64,000 nucleotides of DNA from JACMMS01 sp043758775 (lineage in GTDB: Bacteria; Pseudomonadota; Gammaproteobacteria; Burkholderiales; Methylophilaceae). The notes beneath the pieces were generated by a model. That model ran no database searches and was not told where the DNA came from. It saw nothing but the letters and a program-made list of their open reading frames with translations. Within the stretch, counting starts at the first letter, position 1, and each line of letters begins with the position of its first letter. Made by a program: the position numbers and the translations under genes. Below are positions 11,150-22,360 of this stretch, one piece after another. The DNA lies in the NCBI GenBank assembly GCA_043758775.1, contig JAYVMU010000040.1, positions 4,375 through 68,374 of the forward strand, written 5' to 3'.

Positions 11150-11869
11150 TTATACAGTAACAGCTTTGCCTTTACGGCGACTAGCACCTATCCCAAAAAG
11201 ACCCAAACCTGACAACATTAATGGTAACGCTGCTGGCAATGGAACAGCTGACGGCGGTGTAGGAGTTGCTTGTAAAAAATTTTGATATTTGTCACTTTCA
11301 TAAAAAGTAAGTGTATAAGCGTTGGTTACACTCCAGCCAGATAAACTATTTAATAAAATACTAGCCTGAGCCAATGCAGCGGAATTTGAACCACTGTTTT
11401 TCTTAATGTTTCCAGTATTCACATTTGAATCATCAAAGAAAAGTTCCCACAGTGCATAATCAAAACCTGCCGCTGCAGCAGCGCTACTAAACACTGTACT
11501 GTACGCGTTATCATATAGCTTTTGTACATCAGCAAATCGTGTAGCGGCACTAGCAATTTGCGCAGCGCCAGTGTTACCATTAACTGTAAAATCCGTTACT
11601 GCCAATGTTTTTGCTGTGTAATTAGCAAACGATGTTGATGCGAGCTGATATGGATCCACACAAAAAGCGACGATATTCGAGGTCACTCCATTATTTTGTA
11701 CGGCTAAATTATAACTGCCAATATAAGCATTACCTATAGCCTGACCGTTCACTGTAGTATTTGAAATAACAGTCTGATTTGGTGATAGGTATTTGAGGCT
11801 GACAGTAGTTGCCTCTGCTGACACCATAAAGGCGAAAGACATAACTGCGATAATTAGTTTATTTAACAT
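11150..11869 (-). CDS. PEP-CTERM (VPLPA-type) exported protein of unknown function
   Basis: 239 residues with an N-terminal signal peptide (MLNKLIIAVMSFAFMVSAEA) and a C-terminal sorting tag: VPLPAALPLM, a short hydrophobic segment and the basic tail GASRRKGK. This tripartite tag is the betaproteobacterial PEP-CTERM signal recognised by an exosortase (EpsH/XrtA family) and linked to biofilm or exopolysaccharide export. The body is rich in Ala, Asn, Ser and Thr with few charges, as usual for these surface proteins, and shows no recognisable enzyme domain. A GGGGTAAT ribosome site precedes ATG 11869. The gene stands alone and converges on rsmA; no exosortase is in the window. Confidence 0.88.
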   Translation of the reverse strand: MLNKLIIAVMSFAFMVSAEATTVSLKYLSPNQTVISNTTVNGQAIGNAYIGSYNLAVQNNGVTSNIVAFCVDPYQLASTSFANYTAKTLAVTDFTVNGNTGAAQIASAATRFADVQKLYDNAYSTVFSSAAAAAGFDYALWELFFDDSNVNTGNIKKNSGSNSAALAQASILLNSLSGWSVTNAYTLTFYESDKYQNFLQATPTPPSAVPLPAALPLMLSGLGLFGIGASRRKGKAVTV

Positions 11870-12036
11870 GATTATTACCCCATATAGTTTTTTTACTTAA
11901 CGCACCATAACCAAAGCCAGTATTTCTTCATATAGCCCATATGGGTACTATAGTTAAAATAGGCTTAATATAAGGCTGTATAGCTATAAAATCATGTCCG
12001 CTCACATTTAAAATTTCGCTCAAATCATCTCCCTGA

Positions 12037-12723
<687 letters not shown>

Positions 12724-12766
12724 GACTAATGTTGTAATTCTTTAAATTCAAAATCGACTTATTAAT

Positions 12767-13454
12767 ATGACTTCGCCAACTCGGCCGCATGATATTTATT
12801 TGCGACAAATGGTTGAAGTCAAAAGTCGTTTTCGCTCTACGAATCGAATTCTTGGTGCAAAAAAGCCACTTACAAATTGATATAGATAACGAATTTCTAT
12901 TCCTCCAAATACGTCGCATCGTTGAACTTATCACCTTTTCTTCAATAGTCGCAGATGAGTTTCGTTACCAGCGATTACGCCAGATTGATGCAGCATCAAA
13001 TAATAAAGATAAAGGTGATTACACCGCCGATTGGAATGCTAGCGAAATACTTGTTAAGCTTTCCAAAATTAGCCCTCATTCTTTGCCACGTCCATTAAGC
13101 TCACTGACAGTAATGTCTGATGGCACAAAGCACTTTAGCGAGTCAACTGCAAAACTCGCACATGATAGATTGATATCAATCTATAAAACTGCGGGTGGAT
13201 ACTTGCACAGCGCCAACCCTTATAAAGAAAACGTAATTGAATTAGAACAACAAAAGAAAATTAGTGCGCGCGCACTAATTATAAAAGAGCTTAAGTTCTT
13301 AAAATCAGTAATTTGGGAGCACGCTAAAATTGGCTTAAATTGGAAAGTTGATGCAGACCCAACAGAACTCGATAATCCAAATACTGCATGGATAATATCT
13401 TTCGGGGATAGCGGAACAAATGAAGTTAAGATGCTACTTGCTACTGCAATTTAA
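12767..13454 (+). pseudogene. Unrecognised protein gene interrupted by a +1 frameshift at an A6 tract
   Basis: Two frames join into one plausible protein. ATG 12767 opens a 37-codon frame (MTSPTRPHDIYLRQMVEVKS...LGAKKPLTN) ending at TGA 12878. The next frame continues from about 12865 as SHLQIDIDNEFLFLQIRRIV and runs to TAA 13452-13454. Removing one A from the A6 run at 12859-12864 fuses them into about 228 residues (LGAK-SHLQIDIDNEF). The second frame alone could start at ATG 12789, but its first 25 residues look like noise. The protein is soluble, without signal or membrane segments, and has charged helical stretches and a conserved-looking WNASEILVKLSKISP and YKTAGGYLHSANPY. I do not recognise the family. 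It could be a decayed gene, a slippage-expressed gene or a sequencing error. Confidence 0.6.
13259..13280. repeat. Perfect 22-bp palindrome inside the gene after adk
   Basis: The half-site AATTAGTGCGC at 13259-13269 is followed directly by its exact reverse complement at 13270-13280, with no spacer. It lies in the coding frame (KISARALI) and has a GC alternating core (GCGCGC). It could be a protein-binding dyad or chance; no poly-T follows, so it is not a terminator. Confidence 0.7.
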
Positions 13455-13558
13455 ACTCAATCTTAATAAGTAAGATATTGAATTAGGCGTGCCGCAACCT
13501 CCTTCGCTTATTAACATCCTACAAGGTATAATTCCACATCTAAAAAATTAACCAATAA

Positions 13559-16009
<2,451 letters not shown>

Positions 16010-16021
16010 TGGAGTGAAACT

Positions 16022-16546
16022 ATGTTTCGAATTTTGCGTCTAGCCCTTACTTTTTTGATAATTGCCAGCTTACTAGTTGCATGTGGCTTTGAGCTTCGTG
16101 GACAAGTTGCGGTGGCTTTTGATAGCATTCACTTACAAGGTAGCACGCTCAGCATATCCAAAACTTTGCGCAAAAACTTAGAGGCTAATAACATTAAAGT
16201 GCTTCCCACGGCAGACAATGCAGATGTGTTGCTGGAACTCACCAATGAACAAAGTGAGAAAAAAATTCTCTCACTCAGCGGTAGTGGTGTGGTAAAAGAA
16301 TATCAGTTGTTTTACCGCATACATTATCGTTTACGCGGTGCTAAAGACCCTGTTTGGGGCCCAGAACAGACTATAGAAGCGCAGCGCGATTTTTCATACA
16401 GCGATGCAGAATTATTAGCTAAACAAGGTGAAGAAGCCGCATTAAATGAAAACATGCATAGCGATGTAGTAAATAATTTACTTCGTCGTTTAACTCACTA
16501 CAAACCTGCATCAGCCAGCAGCGATGATACAAGCGCCAAGCCCTAA
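16022..16546 (+). CDS. lptE: LPS-assembly lipoprotein LptE
   Basis: Outer-membrane lipoprotein that plugs the LptD barrel and helps load LPS. The 174-residue precursor has a short basic start and hydrophobic segment ending in lipobox LVAC, with the lipidated cysteine at residue 21, followed by the family-typical GFELRGQVAVAF. The mature part alternates short strands and ends in a low-complexity SASSDDTSAKP tail. It lies between leuS and holA, the conserved location of rlpB/lptE in proteobacteria, which makes the call firm despite poor sequence conservation in this family. Confidence 0.92.
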   Translation: MFRILRLALTFLIIASLLVACGFELRGQVAVAFDSIHLQGSTLSISKTLRKNLEANNIKVLPTADNADVLLELTNEQSEKKILSLSGSGVVKEYQLFYRIHYRLRGAKDPVWGPEQTIEAQRDFSYSDAELLAKQGEEAALNENMHSDVVNNLLRRLTHYKPASASSDDTSAKP

Positions 16547-16581
16547 TTGTTCTGCTCAATTGAAGCACTAGTTTTTTAATC

Positions 16582-17619
16582 ATGCTTCTAAAACCAGAAC
16601 AACTTGAAGCGAGCTTGAAAAAAGGCTTACAGTCCTTATATGTATTAGTAGGTGATGAACCGCTAGCACAAAAAGAGTGTTTGGATTTGATTAGACTGAG
16701 TGCACGCCAAGCGGGTTGTGATGAGCGCACTAGCTTTACTGTTGATCGTTATTTTAATTGGCAACAATTAAATCATTTCGACCAATCGATGTCGCTATTT
16801 TCTAGCCAGCGTTTGCTTGAAATATATGTACCGACCGGAAAACCCGGGGTAGAAGGCGGCAAGGCTCTAGCACAATTGGCAAATCAGCCCATGACTGACA
16901 CCACAGTGATTATTGTATTGCCGACCTTAGAGCGCGATACTAAGAATAGTGCTTGGTTTAATAGTTTAGAGCAGGTTGGCGTTTGCATTACATTGAATGA
17001 AGTGAGTATTCATACGCTTCCACAATGGATAGCGCAACGCATGAGCCAACAAGGACAAAACACCGACAACACTACTTTGGAGTTTATTGCCAATCAAGTA
17101 GAAGGCAATTTACTGGCAGCTCACCAAGAGATTCAAAAGCTGGGATTACTCTACCCTGCGGGAAAGCTAACCGACAGTGAAGTACGTGCAGCGGTGCTGA
17201 ATGTATCGCGCTTTGATGCGTTTCAACTGGGTGAAGCCGTATTAGCAGGTGATGCTGAACGTGCAGTACGCATAGCTCAAGGCTTGCAAGATGAAGGTGA
17301 ACAGGCGGTGGCGGTAATGAATCCGCTGATGTGGGTGTTACGGCCTCTGGTGCGCATCAAGCATGCCGAAGCTAGAGGCGAAAACCTGAACAATGTCATG
17401 ACGCAGGCGCGTATCTTTGGTGACAGACAAAATATGGTCAGGCGTGCTTTAAGCCGCCTAAGTTTACGCCAGTTAGATGCGGCTTTAGCCAAACTAACTG
17501 ACATTGATAAAATCGCTAAAGGCATGATGCAAGGCGATGCCTGGCTTGAGATTTCACGGCTATGCTATGGGCTAGCAAGAATAGAGCCTAGCAAAAATAG
17601 GGCTAGCAAGCGTGGCTAA
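16582..17619 (+). CDS. holA: DNA polymerase III delta subunit HolA
   Basis: Clamp-loader subunit that opens the beta sliding clamp. The 345 residues match E. coli delta (343). The N-terminal part contains the family-typical LYVLVGDEPLAQKECLDLIR near 17-36 and a clamp-contacting region with SLFSSQRLLEI near 71-81. The C-terminal collar domain has the helix-rich LSLRQLDAALAKLTDIDKIAKG and ends in a basic tail. It follows lptE by 35 bases. In many betaproteobacteria holA leads to proA or nadD, and here proA and nadD follow after one damaged gene. Confidence 0.94.
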   Translation: MLLKPEQLEASLKKGLQSLYVLVGDEPLAQKECLDLIRLSARQAGCDERTSFTVDRYFNWQQLNHFDQSMSLFSSQRLLEIYVPTGKPGVEGGKALAQLANQPMTDTTVIIVLPTLERDTKNSAWFNSLEQVGVCITLNEVSIHTLPQWIAQRMSQQGQNTDNTTLEFIANQVEGNLLAAHQEIQKLGLLYPAGKLTDSEVRAAVLNVSRFDAFQLGEAVLAGDAERAVRIAQGLQDEGEQAVAVMNPLMWVLRPLVRIKHAEARGENLNNVMTQARIFGDRQNMVRRALSRLSLRQLDAALAKLTDIDKIAKGMMQGDAWLEISRLCYGLARIEPSKNRASKRG

Positions 17620-17638
17620 TCAGCCAAAATAACTTAAT

Positions 17639-17996
17639 ATGTCTGAGTTTGTTGAATTTGTAAAAGAAATATTTCAACCATTCGGTGGCGTGACAGCACG
17701 AAAAATGTTTAGTGGCTACGGTTTATATTACGATAGCATGATGTTCGGTTTGATAGCAGATGAGACGCTATACCTTAAAGTGGATAATACGACTGCTGTA
17801 TTGTTTGAAGCTAAAGGATTAACACCATTTACTTATAATCGAGCAGATAAAGTGGTAAAAATGTCTTAACTATCTAGCACCAGCAGAAATATATGATGAA
17901 CCAGCAGAAGCAGTAAAGTGGGCAAAATTGGCGGTTGAAGCCGCCTACCGAAGCAAAAGTCACAGTAAAAAACCAGTAAGACTCGCTCAAAATTAA
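17639..17996 (+). pseudogene. TfoX/Sxy N-terminal-domain protein with a single-base frameshift
   Basis: The first frame (ATG 17639 to TAA 17867-17869) encodes the TfoX N-domain: FGGVTARKMFSGYGLYYDSM, then LIADETLYLKVDN, and ends KVVKMS. In the next frame the sequence goes on from 17870 as YLAPAEIYDEPAEAVKWAKL and AVEAAYRSK to TAA 17994-17996, exactly the usual end of this small-protein family. Deleting one A of the TAAC at 17867-17870 restores KMSYYLAPAE and a protein of about 118 residues. TfoX-domain proteins of this type are small and of unclear function; only some relatives regulate competence. The break may be a real mutation or a base-call error. Confidence 0.82.
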
Positions 17997-18006
17997 AGAG
18001 TAAATA

Positions 18007-19263
18007 ATGAATATTAAAGATTACATGCAGAAAGTTGGTCAACAAGCCCGCGCCGCCTCACGCGCGATGGCTAAGGCCGATGCTAACACTAAAAATCTTG
18101 CGCTCACTACCATTGCACAAGCGATTATCCGCGAGAAAACTGCCCTGCTTGCCGCTAATCAACTGGATTTAGATGCCGCCAAAGCTGCTGGCATGGAAGC
18201 CGCCATGTTAGACCGCTTAGCGCTGACTGAAAAAAGTATCGCAACAATGGTTGAAGGTTTACAACAAATCGCCACACTTCACGACCCAATCGGCGAAATT
18301 ACTGATTTGAAATATCGCCCTTCTGGCATACAAATTGGCAATATGCGCGTGCCTTTAGGAGTGATTGGCATTATTTACGAAGCTAGGCCAAACGTGACGG
18401 TAGATGCTGCTGGATTGTGTATTAAATCCGGCAATGCGGCGATTTTACGTGGTGGTAGCGAGGCAATCCATTGCAACCAAGCATTGGCTAAATTAGTGCA
18501 TGAAGGCTTAACAAAGGCGGGCTTACCAACTGCAGCTGTACAAGTGATTGAAACGACCGACCGCGCAGCGGTAGGCGAACTTATTACCATGAAACAGTAC
18601 GTTGATGTGATTGTGCCACGTGGCGGTAAAGGTTTAATTGAACGCATCAGCAATGAAGCGCGCATCCCAGTGATTAAGCACTTAGACGGTAATTGCCATG
18701 TATACGTGGATGATGATGCAGATTTGGTTAAAGCTTTAGCGATCGTAGAAAATAGCAAAACGCAGCGTTTAGGTACCTGTAACACAGCCGAATCACTTTT
18801 GATTGCACGCTCCGTGGCGAAAGAAATGTTGCCAAAAATCGCCAAAATGTTAATAGCTGAAGGCATTGAAATTCGCGGTTGTGTAGAAACTTGTGCGCTG
18901 GTCAGTGAAGCAAAACCTGCAACGGCTGAAGACTATTACACGGAATATTTAGCTGCCATTATTTCGAGCAAAGTAGTCAGCGGTCTGGATGAAGCGATTG
19001 CGCATATTAATGAGCATTCATCACAACATACCGAAGCAATAGTCACAGAAAACTATACAAAAGCACGTCAATTTTTACGTGAAGTAGATTCCAGTTCGGT
19101 CATGGTCAATGCTTCTACTCGCTTCGCTGATGGCTTTGAATATGGCTTGGGTGCTGAAATTGGAATTTCTACTGACAAATTACATGCCCGTGGCCCTGTA
19201 GGCTTAAACGGCTTAACCTCCGTCAAATATGTGGTGCTGGGCGATGGTCAAGTACGGGCTTAA
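18007..19263 (+). CDS. proA: Gamma-glutamyl phosphate reductase ProA
   Basis: NADPH-dependent reductase giving glutamate-5-semialdehyde, the second step of proline synthesis. The 418 residues match E. coli ProA (417). The aldehyde-dehydrogenase-like fold shows [16 protein letters not shown] near 117-132, the catalytic cysteine region [13 protein letters not shown] near 251-263 and [23 protein letters not shown] near 363-385. An AAAGAG ribosome site lies 6 bases before ATG 18007. proB is elsewhere in the window (53.8 kb, minus strand, next to obg), so the pathway genes are split. Confidence 0.96.
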   Translation: MNIKDYMQKVGQQARAASRAMAKADANTKNLALTTIAQAIIREKTALLAANQLDLDAAKAAGMEAAMLDRLALTEKSIATMVEGLQQIATLHDPIGEITDLKYRPSGIQIGNMRVPLGVIGIIYEARPNVTVDAAGLCIKSGNAAILRGGSEAIHCNQALAKLVHEGLTKAGLPTAAVQVIETTDRAAVGELITMKQYVDVIVPRGGKGLIERISNEARIPVIKHLDGNCHVYVDDDADLVKALAIVENSKTQRLGTCNTAESLLIARSVAKEMLPKIAKMLIAEGIEIRGCVETCALVSEAKPATAEDYYTEYLAAIISSKVVSGLDEAIAHINEHSSQHTEAIVTENYTKARQFLREVDSSSVMVNASTRFADGFEYGLGAEIGISTDKLHARGPVGLNGLTSVKYVVLGDGQVRA

Positions 19264-19294
19264 TCTACACTCGCATAATTAACACCATTAGTGA

Positions 19295-19954
19295 ATGACC
19301 ACTTCTGCACACAACATCATTGGCATTATGGGTGGTACTTTTAATCCTATTCATTATGGTCATTTGCGTATTGCGCAAGAACTAGCAGATGAGTTAAATT
19401 TTGATGAGGTACGTTTTATTCCATCGGCTAATCCGCCCCATAAAACTCAGCCTAGCGTATCGGCGCAGCATCGTGTAGCTATGGTAAACCTAGCCATCAG
19501 TAGCAACCCGAAATTTAAACTGGATGAGCGCGAATTAGGCCGTGCAGGGGCTTCATATACATACGACACATTACAAAGCTTGCGTGACGAATTAGGTAAA
19601 GAAATCAGTATTTGCTTGCTGATGGGCAGTGATGCTTTTATGAAATTTAATACCTGGCACCGCTGGAATGAGCTACTTGAGCTTTGCCATATCGTGCTGG
19701 TGAAACGCCCTACTGAGGAACCACTACGAGCATTGGCAGCCGAATTGCAAACCTTACTGCATAATCACTACACTGAACATCACGATGATTTAATTCACAC
19801 CGCGGCTGGACATATCACTATGCAAGCGGTGACTGCTTTAGATATTTCCGCCACAGCAATTCGCGCTCAATTCAATTTAGGCAAAAGCACGCAATACTTA
19901 ATGCCAGATGCCGTGATTGATTACATAGATAAGCATCGACTCTATCTAGCTTAA
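19295..19954 (+). CDS. nadD: Nicotinate-nucleotide adenylyltransferase NadD
   Basis: Adenylyltransferase making deamido-NAD from nicotinate mononucleotide. The 219 residues carry the nucleotidyltransferase signature GGTFNPIHYGHLRIAQ near 12-27 (HxGH), the LLMGSDAFMKFNTWHRW substrate segment near 108-124 and DISATAIRAQF near 182, the ISSTxIR-type motif. It is 31 bases downstream of proA. Usually rsfS and rlmH follow nadD; here the stop codon instead overlaps the convergent bioD stop. Confidence 0.95.
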   Translation: MTTSAHNIIGIMGGTFNPIHYGHLRIAQELADELNFDEVRFIPSANPPHKTQPSVSAQHRVAMVNLAISSNPKFKLDERELGRAGASYTYDTLQSLRDELGKEISICLLMGSDAFMKFNTWHRWNELLELCHIVLVKRPTEEPLRALAAELQTLLHNHYTEHHDDLIHTAAGHITMQAVTALDISATAIRAQFNLGKSTQYLMPDAVIDYIDKHRLYLA

Positions 19955-20592
19955 AAGCGCACTGCTTCATTCCACTTTACTTGTGCCAAACATGGGGCAG
20001 CAATCATCTGTTTTAAAGTATCAAAATTCTCCTGATATGCTGTCATTTCACCGCTTACCTGATTAGCCACCCAGCCAGTGAGCGTTAGTCCACGGGCTTG
20101 TATAGCTTGCACCGTGAGTAGTGCATGATTAATACAACCTAAGCGCATGCCAACGACTAAAATCACTGGTAGATTGAGTTTTACCACTAAATCAGTGGTA
20201 GTTTCACACTCGTTAAGTGGCACACACAAACCACCAGCACCTTCGACAATCACCACATCAGCCAGCTGAGTTAACTGCTTAAATGCGGTGGCGATAACCT
20301 CTAAGGAAACTGTCACTCCTGCCTGTTTTGCCGCGATATGGGGCGCTATGGCAGCTTGAAAAGCATAAGGATTAATCAGTGCTAGCGGTGCTTTAATATT
20401 ACTGGCTTGCAGCAACTGACTAACATCTCCGTTGAGTAACTGACCATTAACTAGTTCGCAACCCGCCGCAACAGGCTTCATGCCAAGCACGTTCACATTC
20501 ATCTGAGCAAAATGCCTAATCAGACTGCTGGCTATATAGGTTTTACCCACATCAGTGTCAGTACCAGTAATAAAGTAGGATTGTGTTTGCAT
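19951..20592 (-). CDS. bioD: Dethiobiotin synthetase BioD
   Basis: ATP-dependent carboxylase closing the ureido ring to give dethiobiotin, the step before BioB. The 213 residues begin with the P-loop GTDTDVGKTY near 10-19, followed by KPVAAGCE near 40 and EGAGGLCVPL near 115-124, all family hallmarks. It is the last gene of the bioB-F-H-C-D operon, 17 bases after bioC. Its TAA shares bases with the nadD TAA on the other strand (19951-19954), so the two transcripts converge with no room for a terminator between them. Confidence 0.95.
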   Translation of the reverse strand: MQTQSYFITGTDTDVGKTYIASSLIRHFAQMNVNVLGMKPVAAGCELVNGQLLNGDVSQLLQASNIKAPLALINPYAFQAAIAPHIAAKQAGVTVSLEVIATAFKQLTQLADVVIVEGAGGLCVPLNECETTTDLVVKLNLPVILVVGMRLGCINHALLTVQAIQARGLTLTGWVANQVSGEMTAYQENFDTLKQMIAAPCLAQVKWNEAVRF

Positions 20593-20609
20593 GAGCGATC
20601 GCTACGTCA

Positions 20610-21542
20610 TTATTTTGCGCGAAAAGTGATGGGTGATACGCCATCGCTTATTTTTTGTTTAGGCGTGACTTTCCAGGCATGCCCATAAACGACTTCAAAT
20701 GTGGCGGGCAACTTACCACCTTGCGCCTTATCGCCCTGCCTGAATTTCTCGTAATTATCCGTCAGGTTTTTCAAAAAACCCTTACCTTGTAAACCTCGCG
20801 TTCGACCATCCGCCGCGTTATGCGCACCAATCGCCTTTAAATCACGCATCACGTCCATTACATCATCATAGGTCAACGTATAGCGCTCTACATCCAGCAC
20901 AGGCGCGCTGAAACCAGCGCGTACCAGAGCATCGCCAATATCATGCATGTCAATAAAGCGACTGACACTGACATGTTCACCATCGATATGACTGGCGACG
21001 CGTAGTTCTTTGAGTGTGTCAGGGCCAAATGTGCTGAACATCAGCAGTCCTTCCGGCTGCAACACACGTTGCGCCTCGCTAAACACCAAATCCAAATCAT
21101 TGCACCACTGCACAGCCAGATTAGACCAAAGCAAACCGATGCTGTTATCAGCGATTGGCAGATGTTCAATATCAGCACACAGATATTGCTGCTGACCAAT
21201 GCCCAACAGTGTTTTCAGTTTCTGTATAGAGGATATATTTTGCGCCTTTTTAAGCATACCCATGGCTATATCCAGCGACAGCACCTGTGCTTTTTTGAAG
21301 TGATGTGCTAAAGCCAAACTTGCATGACCAGTGCCACAGCCCATATCCAGTATGGTTTGCGGGGTAATCTTAACCAGATCCAAACGGTTTAGCATTTCTT
21401 CACGCACAGTCTTTTGCAGTACGGCAGCCGCATCATAACTGTTGGCGGCGCGATCAAACGAAGCACGCACACGGGCTTTATCCATGTGGTAAATATCATG
21501 TGGGGCAGGCGTGTTATTCAAACTCGAGCTTATTTGGTTCAT
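20610..21542 (-). CDS. bioC: Malonyl-ACP O-methyltransferase BioC
   Basis: SAM-dependent methyltransferase that masks malonyl-ACP so the fatty-acid machinery can build the pimeloyl chain. The 310 residues exceed E. coli BioC (251), with extra length at both ends. The family start DKARVRASFDRAANSYDAAA is near 21-40, SAM motif I ILDMGCGTGHASLALA near 63-78, and LLWSNLAVQWCNDL near 138. The C-terminal part resembles the betaproteobacterial BioC extension with KVTPKQK. It lies between bioH and bioD, which fixes the assignment. Confidence 0.93.
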   Translation of the reverse strand: MNQISSSLNNTPAPHDIYHMDKARVRASFDRAANSYDAAAVLQKTVREEMLNRLDLVKITPQTILDMGCGTGHASLALAHHFKKAQVLSLDIAMGMLKKAQNISSIQKLKTLLGIGQQQYLCADIEHLPIADNSIGLLWSNLAVQWCNDLDLVFSEAQRVLQPEGLLMFSTFGPDTLKELRVASHIDGEHVSVSRFIDMHDIGDALVRAGFSAPVLDVERYTLTYDDVMDVMRDLKAIGAHNAADGRTRGLQGKGFLKNLTDNYEKFRQGDKAQGGKLPATFEVVYGHAWKVTPKQKISDGVSPITFRAK

Positions 21543-21586
21543 GGGCTTATACTGCTTAGTTTCGGTAACTGATAGATTGGAATGAG

Positions 21587-22360
21587 CTATTGCTGGTCTG
21601 GTTCTAAAAATTGTATTAATGCTTCAATAAATTGGGTTTGATGTGATAAAAATGGCGCATGCGACGCCCCTGCAATCACACGTAAAAACCCTAACGGTAA
21701 ATGCTGCGACATCCAATGTGCTGCTTGCACCGGTGCTAGCGTATCGCGATCTCCATGAATCAATAACGTTGGCTTTCTAATATCGATCATTTCATCCCGC
21801 AAATCCGTATCCAGCAGCACTTGCAAAGCACGTTGCAACGTCGTTTGCGTGGGTGTAGGCTTATCAGCAAAAGCACTGCGCAACTGACGCACGGTACTAC
21901 GAGCATCACTCGCTCCCATGCACTGCAAAGTTAAGAACTGCATCATGGTGGCTTGATAATTTTCATTTACTTTTTGCGAAAAATCATCAAACGCGGCAGG
22001 GTCCACGCCATTTTGCCAATCTGACTTATTAACAAAACTTGGTGTAGAACCCACCAATACTAGCCGTCGGATACGATCTGGCTGCGACATGGCAATACGC
22101 ATGGCAACTAATCCACCTAAAGACCAGCCCAGCACATTAGCTTTACCCGGAATACTTTCCCCCACTGCATCCGCCAGTGCATGCAAATGAAATGGCTCGA
22201 TTGGGCGGCTCTCGCCCATACCTGGCAAATCTACCAAATGCAATGTAAAGAGTTTAGATAAGGGTTTAATTAGCGGCTGAAACACGGCACTATTCATGCC
22301 CCAGCCATGAATTAACACCAAATTGGGCCCAGTGCCTATCGTTTTTACATGAACACTCAT
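21587..22360 (-). CDS. bioH: Pimeloyl-ACP methyl ester carboxylesterase BioH
   Basis: Alpha/beta hydrolase that removes the methyl group from pimeloyl-ACP methyl ester, ending the BioC-dependent phase. The 257 residues match E. coli BioH (256). The oxyanion region is LVLIHGWGMNS near 14-24, the nucleophile serine is in GWSLGGLVAM near 78, the acid in HGDRDTLAP near 205 and the histidine in GASHAPFLSH near 233. It overlaps the end of bioF by four bases and is followed by bioC. Confidence 0.94.
   Translation of the reverse strand: MSVHVKTIGTGPNLVLIHGWGMNSAVFQPLIKPLSKLFTLHLVDLPGMGESRPIEPFHLHALADAVGESIPGKANVLGWSLGGLVAMRIAMSQPDRIRRLVLVGSTPSFVNKSDWQNGVDPAAFDDFSQKVNENYQATMMQFLTLQCMGASDARSTVRQLRSAFADKPTPTQTTLQRALQVLLDTDLRDEMIDIRKPTLLIHGDRDTLAPVQAAHWMSQHLPLGFLRVIAGASHAPFLSHQTQFIEALIQFLEPDQQ

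Noticed and set aside
11900..11960. Sigma-54 promoter for the PEP-CTERM gene
   Set aside because: TGGC and TGC elements occur upstream, but their GG-to-GC spacing is not the required ten bases.
12789..13454. Treating the 221-codon frame from ATG 12789 as an intact gene
   Set aside because: Its first 25 residues look unlike protein, while the overlapping upstream frame gives a natural N-terminus and joins it at an A6 tract; a frameshift explains both better.
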